DNA of 64,000 nucleotides from Gemmatimonadaceae bacterium (GTDB lineage: Bacteria > Gemmatimonadota > Gemmatimonadetes > Gemmatimonadales > Gemmatimonadaceae), in the NCBI GenBank assembly GCA_020852815.1, contig JADZAN010000028.1, forward strand, positions 167,654-231,653, in the 5' to 3' direction. Of this stretch, positions 50,799 through 60,387 are shown in pieces (position 1 is the first letter of the stretch; the number at the start of each line of letters is the position of its first letter). A model generated the notes under the pieces. It was not told the origin of the DNA and did no database searches. It saw only the letters and a list, made by a program, of their open reading frames with translations. The translations under genes were made by a program, and so were the position numbers.

Positions 50799-50860
50799 TC
50801 GTCCCCAGCCTTCGCTGGAACACGCTTCTCGTTCCCAGCTTTCGCTGGGACAGGCTTCTC
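50799..50860. terminator. Two tandem near-identical hairpins between convergent genes
   Basis: Two copies of about 31 bases, each containing an inverted repeat: CCAGC CTTC GCTGG near 50804-50818 and TCCCAGC TTTC GCTGGGA at 50833-50850, both followed by GCTTCTCG. They sit between the stop codons of the + strand lipoprotein and the - strand glgC gene, so they may terminate both. The tandem copy with matched loop changes also resembles a short REP-like repeat. Confidence 0.6.
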
Positions 50861-50869
50861 GTCTTCTAG

Positions 50870-52132
50870 CTATTTGAGTGAGTCCACCATCGGCTGCGTA
50901 ATCAACACCGTCCCGCGCTCGCTACGACGGAAGCGGCGCGCATCCTCGCGCGGGTCCTCTCCCACCACCATCCCCGCCGGGATCACCACGCCACGGTCGA
51001 CCACCACGTTGCGTAGCCGCGCCCCGCGCCCGATCTCGACGTAGGGCTGCACCACCGCGCCGTCGAGCTGCGCATAGGAGTGCACCTTGACCCCGGTAAA
51101 GAGGAGCGTCTTGTGCAGCGAGGCGCCGGAAATGATGCACCCGCCCGAGACGAGCGAGTTCACCGCCAGCCCGCGCCGCCCCTCCTCGTTATGCACGAAC
51201 TTGGCCGGCGGCGTCACCTCGGCGTACGTCCAGATGGGCCACTTCTCGTCGAAGATGTCGAGGTTCGGGACCACCGTCGTGAGGTCGATGTTGGCCTCCC
51301 AGTACGCATCGATCGTCCCCACATCGCGCCAGTACGCGTCGTGCTCGGCGTCCGACTTCACGCACGAGGTGCTGAAGCGGTGCGCCACCGCCTTCCCGTG
51401 CTCCACCACGTACGGAATGATGTCCTTCCCGAAGTCGCGGCTCGACGTCGCGTCGGCCGCGTCGCGGCGCAGGAGGTCGAACAGGAACGTCGTCCGGAAG
51501 ACGTAGATCCCCATGCTGGCCAGCGCCATCTCCGGATTGCCGGGGATCCCCGGCGGATCCGTCGGCTTCTCGAGGAAGTGGACGATGCGATCCTCGGCGT
51601 CCACATGCATCACGCCGAACCCCGTCGCCTCCATGCGCGGCACCTCGAGCACCCCCACCGTCACGTCGGCCCCCTGATCGACGTGCTGCTGGAGCATGCG
51701 CTCGTAGTCCATCTTGTAGATGTGGTCACCGGCCAGGATCACCATGTACTCCGGGTGATAAGCCTCGATGATGTCGGTGTTCTGGTAGACCGCATCGGCC
51801 GTTCCCTCGTACCAGGCCGTCTCGCTCACGCGTTGCGACGCGGGGAGGATGTCAAACGATTCGTTGCGCTCGGGACGCAGGAAGTTCCAGCCGCGTTGCA
51901 GGTGACGGATGAGCGAGTGCGCCTTGTACTGCGTCGCCACCCCGATGCGGCGGATCCCCGAGTTGAGCGCGTTGGACAGCGCGAAGTCAATGATGCGCGC
52001 CTTGCCGCCAAAGAAGACCGCCGGCTTGGCGCGACGGTCGGTCAGTTCGTACAGGCGCGACCCGCGCCCCCCGGCCAGGACATAGGCCATCGTGTTGCGA
52101 CCGATGGAGCCAGGACGATACGGGGCAGTCAT
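50870..52132 (-). CDS. glgC: Glucose-1-phosphate adenylyltransferase
   Basis: 420 residues from ATG 52132. The nucleotidyl-transfer motif [20 protein letters not shown] with the conserved [20 protein letters not shown], then [32 protein letters not shown] and, in the C-terminal left-handed beta-helix, [15 protein letters not shown] are all standard GlgC. It makes ADP-glucose from glucose-1-phosphate and ATP, the committed step of glycogen synthesis. Divergent from glgA with 86 bp between starts; both probably share a control region there. Ends near tandem hairpins that separate it from the trehalase operon. Confidence 0.93.
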   Translation of the reverse strand: MTAPYRPGSIGRNTMAYVLAGGRGSRLYELTDRRAKPAVFFGGKARIIDFALSNALNSGIRRIGVATQYKAHSLIRHLQRGWNFLRPERNESFDILPASQRVSETAWYEGTADAVYQNTDIIEAYHPEYMVILAGDHIYKMDYERMLQQHVDQGADVTVGVLEVPRMEATGFGVMHVDAEDRIVHFLEKPTDPPGIPGNPEMALASMGIYVFRTTFLFDLLRRDAADATSSRDFGKDIIPYVVEHGKAVAHRFSTSCVKSDAEHDAYWRDVGTIDAYWEANIDLTTVVPNLDIFDEKWPIWTYAEVTPPAKFVHNEEGRRGLAVNSLVSGGCIISGASLHKTLLFTGVKVHSYAQLDGAVVQPYVEIGRGARLRNVVVDRGVVIPAGMVVGEDPREDARRFRRSERGTVLITQPMVDSLK

Positions 52133-52218
52133 GGATACGAGGCGTTCGGGGACGACGTGAGGGTCATGCGGGCCAGCGAAACTTTGCACCGCGGGCGGGC
52201 ACATCGTAGCGTACGTGC

Positions 52219-53661
52219 ATGAATGTCCTCTTTGTCGCCGCGGAAGTCGACCCCTTGGTCAAGACCGGCGGACTGGCCGATGTCGCCGGCGCCCTCCCCG
52301 CCGCCCTGCGCGCCATCGGCCACGACGTGCGCGTGGCCATGCCGCGCTACCGCGCGCTCCGCGAGAAGGGCGTCGCCATGGACGGCCCCATCGCCGCCTC
52401 GTTCCTCCCCATCGGCGAGCGCGCCGAGGAGCAGCGCGTCTGGCGATTGCAAGGCGGCAGCGCGCCCACCTATCTCCTCGACATCCCCGCCGCCTTCGAA
52501 CGCAGCGCGATCTATGGTGAAAACGACGACCATCGTCGCTTTCTCCTGTTTGCCCGCGGCGTCCTCGACCTCCTCCAGCACCTGCGCGAAGTGGACGGAT
52601 GGCAGCCCGACGTGGTGCACTGCCACGACTGGCACGCCGCACTCGTCCCCAATTACCTGCGGACGACACTCGCCTACACCTTCGGCCACATCGCCACCGT
52701 CTTCACCATCCACAACCTCGCCTACCAGGGCTTTGCCCCGTCGTCCACGATGGGGCTGGCGGGGCTCGGCGAGTGGGGATCGCTGGAGGACGCGTTAGGG
52801 GGGCGCTTCTACGGCGCCTTCAACTTCATGGCGCGCGGCATCGTGCACTGCGACATCGTCAGCACGGTGAGCCCCACGTACGCCGAGGAGATCATGACGC
52901 CGGAGTATGGCGAGGGGCTCGACGGCGTCCTGCGCTCTCGTCGCGATCGCCTGGTGGGGATCCTCAACGGGATCGACACGATGGTCTTCGATCCGTTCAC
53001 CGACCCCAACCTCGCCGCCCCATACCGCGCCGACAGCCCCGCCGGCAAGGCCACGTGCAAGGCCGCGCTCCAGCGCGAGGCCAAGCTCCCCGTCGAAGGC
53101 CATCGCCCCCTCCTCGGCGTCGTCTCCCGCCTTGCCGACCAGAAAGGGTTCGATCTCCTCGAAACGGTCCTCCCCTGGCTCCTGCGCGACACCGACGCGC
53201 AACTCGTCCTCCTCGGCAGTGGTCATCCGCATCTGGAAGGCGTCTTCCGCCGCCATGCCGCCGAGCATCCGGATCGCATCTTCGTACGCACCGCCTTCGA
53301 TGCGTCGATGGCGCAGCGCATCTATGCGGGGAGCGACATGTTCCTCATGCCGTCGCGCTTCGAGCCCTGCGGCCTGGGGCAGATGATCGCGCTGCGCTAC
53401 GGGAGCGTCCCGATCGTGCGCGCCACCGGCGGGCTCAACGACACCGTGCGTGAGGGGCTCGACGGCAACGGCTTCCGCTTTCATCCGTTTGAGGCGTATC
53501 ACTTCGGCGGCGCCATCTGGCGCGCGCTGCAGGCGTATCGCGATCGTGAGGGATGGGCGCTGCTGCGCGAACGCGGCATGCGCGAGGACAACTCCTGGTC
53601 ACACGCCGCACACGTCTACGCGCGGATGTACGTCGCGGCGATGCGCACGCGGGGGCGCTAG
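52219..53661 (+). CDS. glgA: Glycogen synthase (ADP-glucose type)
   Basis: 480 residues, normal for the family. GT5 hallmarks: [20 protein letters not shown] at the start with the ADP-glucose-binding [57 protein letters not shown], and the C-terminal [20 protein letters not shown] with ATGGLNDTV. Extends alpha-1,4-glucan from ADP-glucose in the cytosol. Start ATG 52219 follows a short leader divergent from glgC. No branching enzyme or glycogen phosphorylase is seen in this window. Confidence 0.94.
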   Translation: MNVLFVAAEVDPLVKTGGLADVAGALPAALRAIGHDVRVAMPRYRALREKGVAMDGPIAASFLPIGERAEEQRVWRLQGGSAPTYLLDIPAAFERSAIYGENDDHRRFLLFARGVLDLLQHLREVDGWQPDVVHCHDWHAALVPNYLRTTLAYTFGHIATVFTIHNLAYQGFAPSSTMGLAGLGEWGSLEDALGGRFYGAFNFMARGIVHCDIVSTVSPTYAEEIMTPEYGEGLDGVLRSRRDRLVGILNGIDTMVFDPFTDPNLAAPYRADSPAGKATCKAALQREAKLPVEGHRPLLGVVSRLADQKGFDLLETVLPWLLRDTDAQLVLLGSGHPHLEGVFRRHAAEHPDRIFVRTAFDASMAQRIYAGSDMFLMPSRFEPCGLGQMIALRYGSVPIVRATGGLNDTVREGLDGNGFRFHPFEAYHFGGAIWRALQAYRDREGWALLRERGMREDNSWSHAAHVYARMYVAAMRTRGR

Positions 53662-53728
53662 CGCGGTCACTCGCGCAACGACTAACGACAGGTAGCACAT
53701 CACCGACGGACCCACACGAGGAGGGAGC

Positions 53729-54265
53729 ATGCCGCACCTTCGCCGGCCGCTGGCCCGTGAGTACGCCGCCATCCTGTCCGCCGAGATCGCACTCGTCCCC
53801 GACGTCGCCGACTTTGCCGCCATGTTGCGTGACAACGCCGACGTCACGCGCGCACTGGCCGCCGGCTTTGGCGAGGCACAGGCGGCACTGCGCTATGCCC
53901 CCGGCAAGTGGAGCGTGCGCGAGACCATCGGGCACTTGAGCGATTGCGAGCGCGTGCTCAGCTATCGGTTGCTGCGCGCGCTGCGTGGCGATGCCACGCT
54001 CCTTCCCGGCTTCGACCACAACGCCTGGGTCCCCGCTGCGCAGTTCGAGCGCCGTACGCTCGCCGACGTGGTGCGCGAGTTCAGCGCCGTGCGCAACGCG
54101 ACCGTGGCACTGCTCGACAGCGCCGCCGCCGAAACGTTCGAGTTCCGCCTCAACGTGGGGACCGGGCACATCACTGGCGTTGCCCTCGCGTATCTCATCG
54201 CCGGGCACGAGCTGCACCATCAGGGGATACTGCGGGAGCGGTATCGGGAACCCCTCTCAGGATAG
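53729..54265 (+). CDS. DinB-family four-helix putative metal-dependent protein
   Basis: 178 residues from ATG 53729 with GAGGAGGGA just upstream. The DinB_2 four-helix bundle pattern is clear: GKWSVRETIGHLSDCERVLS (first metal His) and, near the C-terminus, ALAYLIAGHELHHQGILRER (the second and third His). Members are thiol transferases such as bacillithiol or mycothiol S-transferases or metal-dependent hydrolases; the role here is unknown. No signal peptide. The next gene is on the opposite strand, separated by a short tandem repeat. Confidence 0.75.
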   Translation: MPHLRRPLAREYAAILSAEIALVPDVADFAAMLRDNADVTRALAAGFGEAQAALRYAPGKWSVRETIGHLSDCERVLSYRLLRALRGDATLLPGFDHNAWVPAAQFERRTLADVVREFSAVRNATVALLDSAAAETFEFRLNVGTGHITGVALAYLIAGHELHHQGILRERYREPLSG

Positions 54266-54300
54266 AAGACGAGAAGACGAGAAGACGGGAAGACGAGACG
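54264..54300 (+). repeat. Octameric tandem repeat
   Basis: AGAAGACG three times, then GGAAGACG and a partial unit, filling the gap between the DinB-like stop and the amidase stop. The reverse complement of the same word (CTTCTCGTCTTCT) appears at about 50856-50868, also in a gap between convergent genes. Confidence 0.7.
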
Positions 54301-54302
54301 TC

Positions 54303-56123
54303 CTAGAAACCTTCCGGGCGGGCGGAGGCGGCGTTGGAGGCGCGCTCCAGGGCGATGCCGACGCGCGTGATCGTGCCCTCGTCAAAGAGACGGCCAATGA
54401 GGGTGACGCCGTGGGGGACGCGGCGCGGGGGATTAAATGTGGGGAGCGGGTTGCGGGGGTCGGGGGCCCAGTCGCTGCGCGCGGTGGAGACAGTCACGAA
54501 GCCGGTGCGCAGCGTCAGCGATGGATGCCCCGTGAAGTTGGTGACCGTGAGGGCCTCGTCGCGCAGCGAGGGGACGAGCAGGAGGTCCACCTCGGCGAAC
54601 ATCGACGCCAGCTCGTGCGCGAAGCGCCGGCGCAACCGGTCGGCCTGGACAAAGTCGACCGCCGACAGGAAGCGCGCCATGCGGAAGAGGTTGGGCCACG
54701 CATCGGGGACCTGCGACCTGAGCGTGCGGTCCTTGCCCGACAACGTGAGCTCCTCGAAGGCCGCGGCCCCTTCGCTGAACAGGATGTTCATCAGCGCGTT
54801 GTGCGGGATGTCGGGCCATGTCAGGTCGACGGGGACGAGTCCAAGCGTCCGCAGCGACTCCACCGCCGCACGGTCGACCGCCGTCGCTGGCGCCTCCTGC
54901 ATCCACGCCGGGAAGATCCCCACCTTGAGCCCCTTCACCGGCCGCGACGCGTCGTAGTCGAGCGGGGCATCGACGCTCGACACATCACCCGCGTCGGCGC
55001 CGCCGATGGCTCGCAACACGAGCATTGCATCCTCGACGCCGCGCGTCATGGGCCCCAGCTTATCCAGCGACCAGCACAGCGTCATGGCGCCGGTGCGCGG
55101 CACGCGCCCAAACGTCGGTCGCAGCCCGGTCACGCCGCAACGCATGCTGGGGCTCACGATGCTCCCCCCCGTTTCGCTCCCGATCGAGAAGCCGACGAGC
55201 CCCGCCGCGGTTGCAGCTCCCGGACCGGCGCTCGACCCCGACGCCCCTTCCTCGGGGAGCCAGGGATTCATCGTCTGTCCCCCGAACCAGATGTCGTTGA
55301 GTGCCAGCGCGCCGAGCGAGAGCTTGGCGATGAGCACCGCCCCCGCCTGCTGCAATCGCGCCACCACCACCGAGTCGCGCGTGGGGACGCGGTCGCGGAA
55401 CGGCTCGGCGCCGTAGGTCGTCGCGATCCCCGCCGTGTCGAGGAGGTCCTTGACCCCGAACGGGATCCCGTGCAGCGCCCCGCGAAAGCGTCCTGCCGCG
55501 ATCTCCGCGTCGGCGGCGCTGGCCTGCGCGCGCGCGCGATCGGCGGTGAGCGTGATGACGGCGCGCAGCCGCGCGTCGTGCCGGGCGATGCGCGCCAGGT
55601 AGATCTCCGTCAGCCGCAACGACGTGAGCTGCCGGCGCTCGATCCAGCGCGAGAGCGCGGTGAGCGGGGCGAACGCGATGTCGTCGTCGGTGGCGGGAAG
55701 GGCCCCGGCGTCGAGCGCGGCGCGAACGAAGCGTGCGCGCGATGGCGGCGTGACGCCTACCGCCTGCGCCGGCCGCCACGTACTGGCCGGTGACAGCTCC
55801 GGCGGCAGCGCGACCGTTCGCGGCCCGCTGCGCCGCTCCATCGTGGACGCGAGCGTGCGGCGCCAGCTCTCCGCCATCATCGCCCGCTCATCCTCCCGAT
55901 GCGTGACCTGCGCCAGCTTGGCCGCCTCGGCGAAGGTGATGGCCGTGACTTCGGGCCCCACCACCGGCGCCGTCCCGAAGGCAACTGGCGCTCCCGGAGT
56001 CGGTGGCGGTCCGCCAGCTGCACCTTTCCCACCTGTCTCCCCCTGCTCCTCGCCACGACAGGCGGCGGCGACGCCAAGAATTCCGATCGGGGCCTGGATG
56101 AGGAACTGGCGGCGCGTGTTCAC
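54303..56123 (-). CDS. Amidase-signature-family hydrolase, exported
   Basis: 606 residues from GTG 56123, chosen because GGAG lies ten bases upstream and the product then begins with a signal MNTRRQFLIQAPIGILGVAAAC with an RR and lipobox Cys. The amidase Ser-cisSer-Lys triad is visible: Lys in GIPFGVKDLLDTAG, the Ser-rich loop EEGASGSSAGPGAATAAGLV and the nucleophile region IGSETGGSIVSPS. An N-terminal extension of about 130 residues precedes the catalytic core. Substrate unknown; relatives hydrolyse amides, indole-acetamide or Gln-tRNA intermediates, and export argues against GatA. Convergent with the DinB-like gene. Confidence 0.83.
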   Translation of the reverse strand: MNTRRQFLIQAPIGILGVAAACRGEEQGETGGKGAAGGPPPTPGAPVAFGTAPVVGPEVTAITFAEAAKLAQVTHREDERAMMAESWRRTLASTMERRSGPRTVALPPELSPASTWRPAQAVGVTPPSRARFVRAALDAGALPATDDDIAFAPLTALSRWIERRQLTSLRLTEIYLARIARHDARLRAVITLTADRARAQASAADAEIAAGRFRGALHGIPFGVKDLLDTAGIATTYGAEPFRDRVPTRDSVVVARLQQAGAVLIAKLSLGALALNDIWFGGQTMNPWLPEEGASGSSAGPGAATAAGLVGFSIGSETGGSIVSPSMRCGVTGLRPTFGRVPRTGAMTLCWSLDKLGPMTRGVEDAMLVLRAIGGADAGDVSSVDAPLDYDASRPVKGLKVGIFPAWMQEAPATAVDRAAVESLRTLGLVPVDLTWPDIPHNALMNILFSEGAAAFEELTLSGKDRTLRSQVPDAWPNLFRMARFLSAVDFVQADRLRRRFAHELASMFAEVDLLLVPSLRDEALTVTNFTGHPSLTLRTGFVTVSTARSDWAPDPRNPLPTFNPPRRVPHGVTLIGRLFDEGTITRVGIALERASNAASARPEGF

Positions 56124-56221
56124 GAGGCGTGCTCCGGTGGGGACTCTGCGAGGGGCATCATGCCCGACCTTGCAGGGCATTCGCGCGCAGGGCAAGAGCC
56201 CGCGCCGCTCGCGGACGCAAG

Positions 56222-56261
56222 AAGCCGCCGGTGACGGATTGCTCCGTCCTCGGCGGCTTCC
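56222..56261. terminator. Long GC hairpin
   Basis: Outer stem GAAGCCGCC (56222-56230) with GGCGGCTTC (56253-56261) and inner stem GACGGA/TCCGTC with loop TTGC. It lies upstream of the amidase and downstream of the small minus-strand lipoprotein, so it probably terminates the latter. Little T-tract on either side. Confidence 0.6.
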
Positions 56262-56372
56262 TTCGCGCCTAAGGGGGATAAGGCGCTTCGTTCAGGGTGC
56301 GGTGTCGTGCCTCGCGAGTCCGAGCGCTAGCCGTGTGCCTTCACACGCATCCGCGCCCAAACCCTTGGACCA

Positions 56373-56666
56373 TCACAACGCCGGGACGTTGTAGCCAGAC
56401 GAGAGCGTCTTGTTGCCCTTGCCAGGCCTGGAGGGCGCGGGCGTGCGGACGGGGGGGGTGTCCGTCGAATCCGAGCCCGCCGTCCCGGTGCTCACCGTAT
56501 CAGAAGTAGAACGCACCGGCGCGACGCTCGCCGACGTGGTGATGTAGCCGGAGCGGCTCTTGGCGCTCGGCCCTGTCATCTCCGTCGAGCACGCGGTGAC
56601 GAGCGAGGTGACGGTGAGGAGGATCGCGATCGGGGCGAAGCGGCGAAGGCGGGCGGCGTTGATCAT
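56373..56666 (-). CDS. Small Ser/Thr/Pro-rich lipoprotein
   Basis: 97 residues from ATG 56666. Hydrophobic signal (FAPIAILLTVTSLVTAC) with lipobox Cys, then a low-complexity mature region rich in Ser, Thr and Pro (SVAPVRSTSDTVSTGTAGSD; TPPVRTPAPSRPGKG). No domain recognised. Possibly a surface-exposed or cell-wall-spanning short lipoprotein. Followed by a strong hairpin. Confidence 0.5.
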   Translation of the reverse strand: MINAARLRRFAPIAILLTVTSLVTACSTEMTGPSAKSRSGYITTSASVAPVRSTSDTVSTGTAGSDSTDTPPVRTPAPSRPGKGNKTLSSGYNVPAL

Positions 56667-57301
56667 GGCGGGGGTTACTCGGGAAAGTGGGGGCTGCGTC
56701 CGGTGCTGCGTGACTGGCGACACACCAAGGCAGGTGCCGTGCCACAAATCCCTCTACGCAAAGCACTTAGCGCACTTCGGCGGCGTCCGGACACAACGAC
56801 GGATGTTCGGTCATTCCGGGACTGCCGCTCGCGTCGATTCGGCCAGAATGTCGGAACATTCGTTTTCGGCCCGATGGAGCCTCGGCGGCCGAGCTGTGCG
56901 TCGGATCACACAACCGGCGCTTCCGCGCCACAGCGCTCCCCAGCGAGACGACGCGCGACGGACGGCAACAATTGCCGAGTGCGACGCGGCGTCGTGACGC
57001 ACGCGCCCATCCTAAGTCCTTGTAGCTGAGACGATTGGAGGGCACTCGCCCCGGTAGCGGCAGGAATCGCCGCAATGGGACGCCTCGCCCGCCGCTCACG
57101 GCCAGCTTGGGGGGAGGACGACCCCGCGCCGGCCGGGCAGCCGTGGACCTGGAGCAGGATGCGTCGGACGAACACCCGCACACGATCGTTCGCGCTGTCG
57201 AGTGGTCTCCCTCGCGCCGGGGGTTGGGGGCTCACGCACGCCGGTCGCTCACTCGTGCAACCACGCCGCGCCCCGCTGCCGCGCGCTGGGGACGCAAGCG
57301 C
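56667..57301. other. Intergenic region with an imperfect palindrome
   Basis: No convincing gene, although the frame of the following gene is open back to 57035. An imperfect inverted repeat of 19-base arms (about 15 of 19 pairing) spans 56801-56819 and 56843-56861 with a 23-base centre. It could be an old IS end or an operator; nothing decides between these. Confidence 0.45.
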
Positions 57302-59326
57302 GTGATCGGCCCCACCCCGCTCTTCACCGCCGTGCGCGGGGAGCAGGCCGCGCAGGTCTGGGCCCGCCTGCGTGAGCGACACCTGCGGCGTGTCGAGGTC
57401 CTCGAGCGCGCCGTCCTCGCGCTCATGGACGGTGAACTGGACGAGGAGCTGCGCGAGCTGGCCGAATCCGAGGCCCACTCGCTGGCCGGAACCGTGGGGA
57501 GCTTCGGGATGCGCGGTGGCTCGCGACTGGCCCGTGCCCTCGAGCAGTCGTTCTCGTCGCGCCACACGCTGGCGCGCCCGCTGGCCATGCGCCTGGCGGA
57601 CCAGGTGCTCGCCCTGCGCCGCGAGCTGGAGCGCCCCGGTGCCACGCTCGCCGTTGCTGCTGACGGCACGCTCCCCGCGCGCATCCTCCTCCTCGGGAGC
57701 GCCGAGCGCTGCGATCAGTTTGTCGCCGAGGGGGTCTCGATGGGGCTCGAGGTCACCGCGCGGGCGCTTGGCGATGGGGCGCACGCCATCGCCGAGGAGG
57801 CGCCGGAGGCGATCATCCTCGAGGGGAACGACGACGAGCCCGACGCGCTCATCGCCCTCCTCGATTCGTTAGGCACGCGCCTCGCCGTCCCGGCGTTCGT
57901 CGTCACCGCGCGCGACACGATGGCCATGCGCCTGGCCATTGCGCGCGCCGGCGCCTCGGGGCCGCTCCTCCCGGGGCAGCCGCCGGCGATGATCCTCGAG
58001 CGCGCGGCGACCGCGATCGCCGCGCGCGAGCTGGGGCAACCATCCATCCTCCTCGTGGACGGCGACCCCTACGCGTTGCAGGTGACGACGCTGATCCTCG
58101 AACAGGGCGGGATGCGCGTCCTCCCGCTGGGCGACCCGATGGCCTTCTGGGAGACGCTGGAGTCGGTGCAGCCCGACGCCGTCGTCACCGCGGCAACGAT
58201 GGCCGTGACGACGGCGGTGAACGGGGTCGACCTCTGCCGCGCCCTGCGCGCCGACCCGCGCTGGCGCGAACTCCCGGTCATCCTCCTCGCCACCGCCGAC
58301 GAAGCGCCGTTCGTGCGCGAAGCCTATCTCGCGGGAACCGACGACGTGGTGCGGAAACCGGTGCAGCCGCTCGAGCTGGTCCCGCGCGTGCAGAACCGCC
58401 TGCGGCGCTCGCGCCAGGCGCGCCGCCCGCACGAGGTCAACGCCGTCACCGGGCTCGCCGGTCGCCGCAAGGCGGAGCGCGACCTCGATCGCTTCCTGCA
58501 GCTCGCGCGCCGCCACCGGCACGAAGTCACGCTCATCACCATGCGCCTCGATGGCTATGCCGAGGCGGTGCAGCGCCTGGGGCAGTCGGCGGTGGATGCC
58601 GCGTCGCTCGCCGTGAGCCAGCTCCTGCAGCAGTCGTTCCGCGCCGAGGACGTGGTGTCGCAGTGGGGGCCCAACCAGTACGTGATTGGGCTGTTCGACG
58701 CCAACGCCGCCAACGCCGCCACGCGCGTGCGGGAGATCATGGCGGCGCTGCGCGCCCGCCGCTTCCCCGCGCCGTCAGGCGCAACGCTGGCCTTCACCTG
58801 CAGCGCCGGCATCGCCACCTTCCCCGACGACGCCGGCGACGTGCGATCGCTGCACGACGCCGCCGACGCCGCCCTCCTCTCCAGTGGGGGCGCATCCTCC
58901 ACCGAGGTACTCGGCGTCGCCAGCAACCCGCACGAGCGCGCCACCGGGCGCATCGACGTCCTCCTCGTGGAAGACGACGCCGCCGTGGCCACGCTCCTCG
59001 TGCACGCGCTGCAAAGCCGACAGTACGAGGTGCGCTGGCTGCGCAGCGGGCAGGAGGCGGCGAGCGCCTTGTTAGGCGAGCCACCGGAGATCCGCGCCCG
59101 CCTCATCCTCATGGAGGTCAACCTCCCCGAGCTCGACGGGCTCGCCCTCCTGCGCTCGCTGGGGGAACAGGATGTCCTGCGACACACGCGCGTGATCGTC
59201 CTCTCGTCGCGCTCCACCGAGGCCGAGACGGTGCAGGCCTTCGAGCTGGGCGCCTTCGACTACGTCCCCAAGCCGTTCAGCGTCCCCGTGCTCGCGGAGC
59301 GCATCCGGAGGGCGATGCGCGCATGA
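57302..59326 (+). CDS. Hpt plus multiple degenerate receiver and GGDEF domains (signalling scaffold)
   Basis: 674 residues from GTG 57302 (an in-frame ATG at 57035 would add 89 low-complexity residues). In order: an Hpt-like helical domain with His59 in SEAHSLAGTVGSFGM; a pseudo-receiver (about 127-240); a receiver with its acidic pair (LVDGDPYALQ at 251-260) but Ala297 at the phospho-acceptor position (VVTAATM); a degenerate GGDEF-like domain (about 380-530) with GPNQY in place of GGDEF; and a C-terminal receiver (551-674) with LVEDDA and conserved Lys (YVPKPF) but Glu605 at the acceptor site (LILMEVNLPELDG). It should bind partners without phosphotransfer or c-di-GMP synthesis. It heads an overlapping operon with HEAT, GT2 and YaiO genes, suggesting control or assembly of a polysaccharide machine. 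Confidence 0.78.
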   Translation: MIGPTPLFTAVRGEQAAQVWARLRERHLRRVEVLERAVLALMDGELDEELRELAESEAHSLAGTVGSFGMRGGSRLARALEQSFSSRHTLARPLAMRLADQVLALRRELERPGATLAVAADGTLPARILLLGSAERCDQFVAEGVSMGLEVTARALGDGAHAIAEEAPEAIILEGNDDEPDALIALLDSLGTRLAVPAFVVTARDTMAMRLAIARAGASGPLLPGQPPAMILERAATAIAARELGQPSILLVDGDPYALQVTTLILEQGGMRVLPLGDPMAFWETLESVQPDAVVTAATMAVTTAVNGVDLCRALRADPRWRELPVILLATADEAPFVREAYLAGTDDVVRKPVQPLELVPRVQNRLRRSRQARRPHEVNAVTGLAGRRKAERDLDRFLQLARRHRHEVTLITMRLDGYAEAVQRLGQSAVDAASLAVSQLLQQSFRAEDVVSQWGPNQYVIGLFDANAANAATRVREIMAALRARRFPAPSGATLAFTCSAGIATFPDDAGDVRSLHDAADAALLSSGGASSTEVLGVASNPHERATGRIDVLLVEDDAAVATLLVHALQSRQYEVRWLRSGQEAASALLGEPPEIRARLILMEVNLPELDGLALLRSLGEQDVLRHTRVIVLSSRSTEAETVQAFELGAFDYVPKPFSVPVLAERIRRAMRA

Positions 59327-60387
59327 AGCAATCGCTCCTGTACCAGGTCTCGTACTACCTGGCGTACCTCGAGCTCACGCTCACCATCGTCTTTGCCGTG
59401 GCGCTGGCCACCAGCGCCGCGCTCGCGCGCTGGCGCCGCGCGCGACACGAGCGCCTGTGCACCGCGGGGCGTGAGGTCCTGGCGCGCGCCATTGCCGCCG
59501 GCACCATCGACGACGCCGGCGTGGCGACCTTCGAGCGCCTGCCGTGGACGGTGCAGCAGGAGCTGGTGCACGAGTTCGGCGGCGCGCTCACCGGGAGCGG
59601 GCGCGAGCGCCTGTCCTCGTTAGGCCACCGCACCGGCGTCACGCAGCGCGCCGTGTCCATGTGCGCGTCGCCGTGGTGGTGGAACCGGCTGGCGGGGGCG
59701 CGCGTCCTCACCGCGCTCGACCACGACGCCCCGGCCATGCACCCGCTCCTGCGCGATCGCAGCGCGGTGGTGCGGGCGCAGGCCTTTGTTTGGGCCGCGG
59801 GGCGCGACGACCAGGCCATCATCGACGAACTCGTCTCGCGCCTGGCCGACCCGGCGCGCCTGTGCCGCTTCACCGTGCAGGACTCGCTGTTGCGGCTGGG
59901 GCGCCCCGCAGCCACGGCGCTGCGCCGCTTTCTGGCCGACCCCGAGCGCCCGGGGCTGGCCGACGCGCTCTCGGTGGCGCGCGGGCTGGGGCAGCCTGAA
60001 CTCCTCGACCCTACCCTCGCGCTGGTGTCGCACTCGCAGGGCGAGATTCGCGCCCGCGCCGCCGCGGTGCTCGGCGTGCTGGGGGGTGAACGCGCCGTCG
60101 AGGCGCTCACGCAGCAGCTCGGCGACTCCACCCCGGCGGTGCGCGCCGCCGCCGCCCGCGCGTTAGGCGAGCTGGGGGCGTGGACGGCATGCTCGGCGCT
60201 GTTGCAGCTGCTGGGCGATACGGCCTGGCCGGTGCGCCGGGAGAGCGCGCTCGCGCTGCGGCGCATGGGTGGGGCGGGGACGCTCACCTTGCGGCGCGCG
60301 CTGGGCGCCGAGAATCCGTTTGCCGCCGACATGGCGCGCCAGGTCCTCGACCTCCCCGAGACCGTCTACTTGCAGGTGACGGTATGA
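59323..60387 (+). CDS. HEAT-repeat protein with N-terminal membrane helix
   Basis: 354 residues from ATG 59323, overlapping the previous stop as ATGA. An N-terminal membrane helix (LAYLELTLTIVFAVALATSA) is followed by a basic stretch and then alpha-helical repeats of HEAT type: DRSAVVRAQAFVWAAGRDDQ, LADPARLCRFTVQDSLLRLG, SHSQGEIRARAAAVLGVLGG, LGDSTPAVRAAAARALGELG, LGDTAWPVRRESALALRRMG. The repeats would face the cytosol and serve as a protein-binding platform next to the GT2 enzyme encoded downstream (also ATGA overlap). Confidence 0.8.
   Translation: MKQSLLYQVSYYLAYLELTLTIVFAVALATSAALARWRRARHERLCTAGREVLARAIAAGTIDDAGVATFERLPWTVQQELVHEFGGALTGSGRERLSSLGHRTGVTQRAVSMCASPWWWNRLAGARVLTALDHDAPAMHPLLRDRSAVVRAQAFVWAAGRDDQAIIDELVSRLADPARLCRFTVQDSLLRLGRPAATALRRFLADPERPGLADALSVARGLGQPELLDPTLALVSHSQGEIRARAAAVLGVLGGERAVEALTQQLGDSTPAVRAAAARALGELGAWTACSALLQLLGDTAWPVRRESALALRRMGGAGTLTLRRALGAENPFAADMARQVLDLPETVYLQVTV

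Noticed and set aside
50604..50870. Possible CRISPR or tandem repeat array at 50799-50860
   Set aside because: Only two units, no spacers and no cas genes in the window; the units are hairpins between convergent genes, better explained as terminators or REP-like repeats.
53729..54265. DinB-like gene considered as a DNA-damage-inducible repair gene
   Set aside because: The DinB name of this four-helix family is historical and unrelated to DNA polymerase IV; no LexA-like box was seen upstream.
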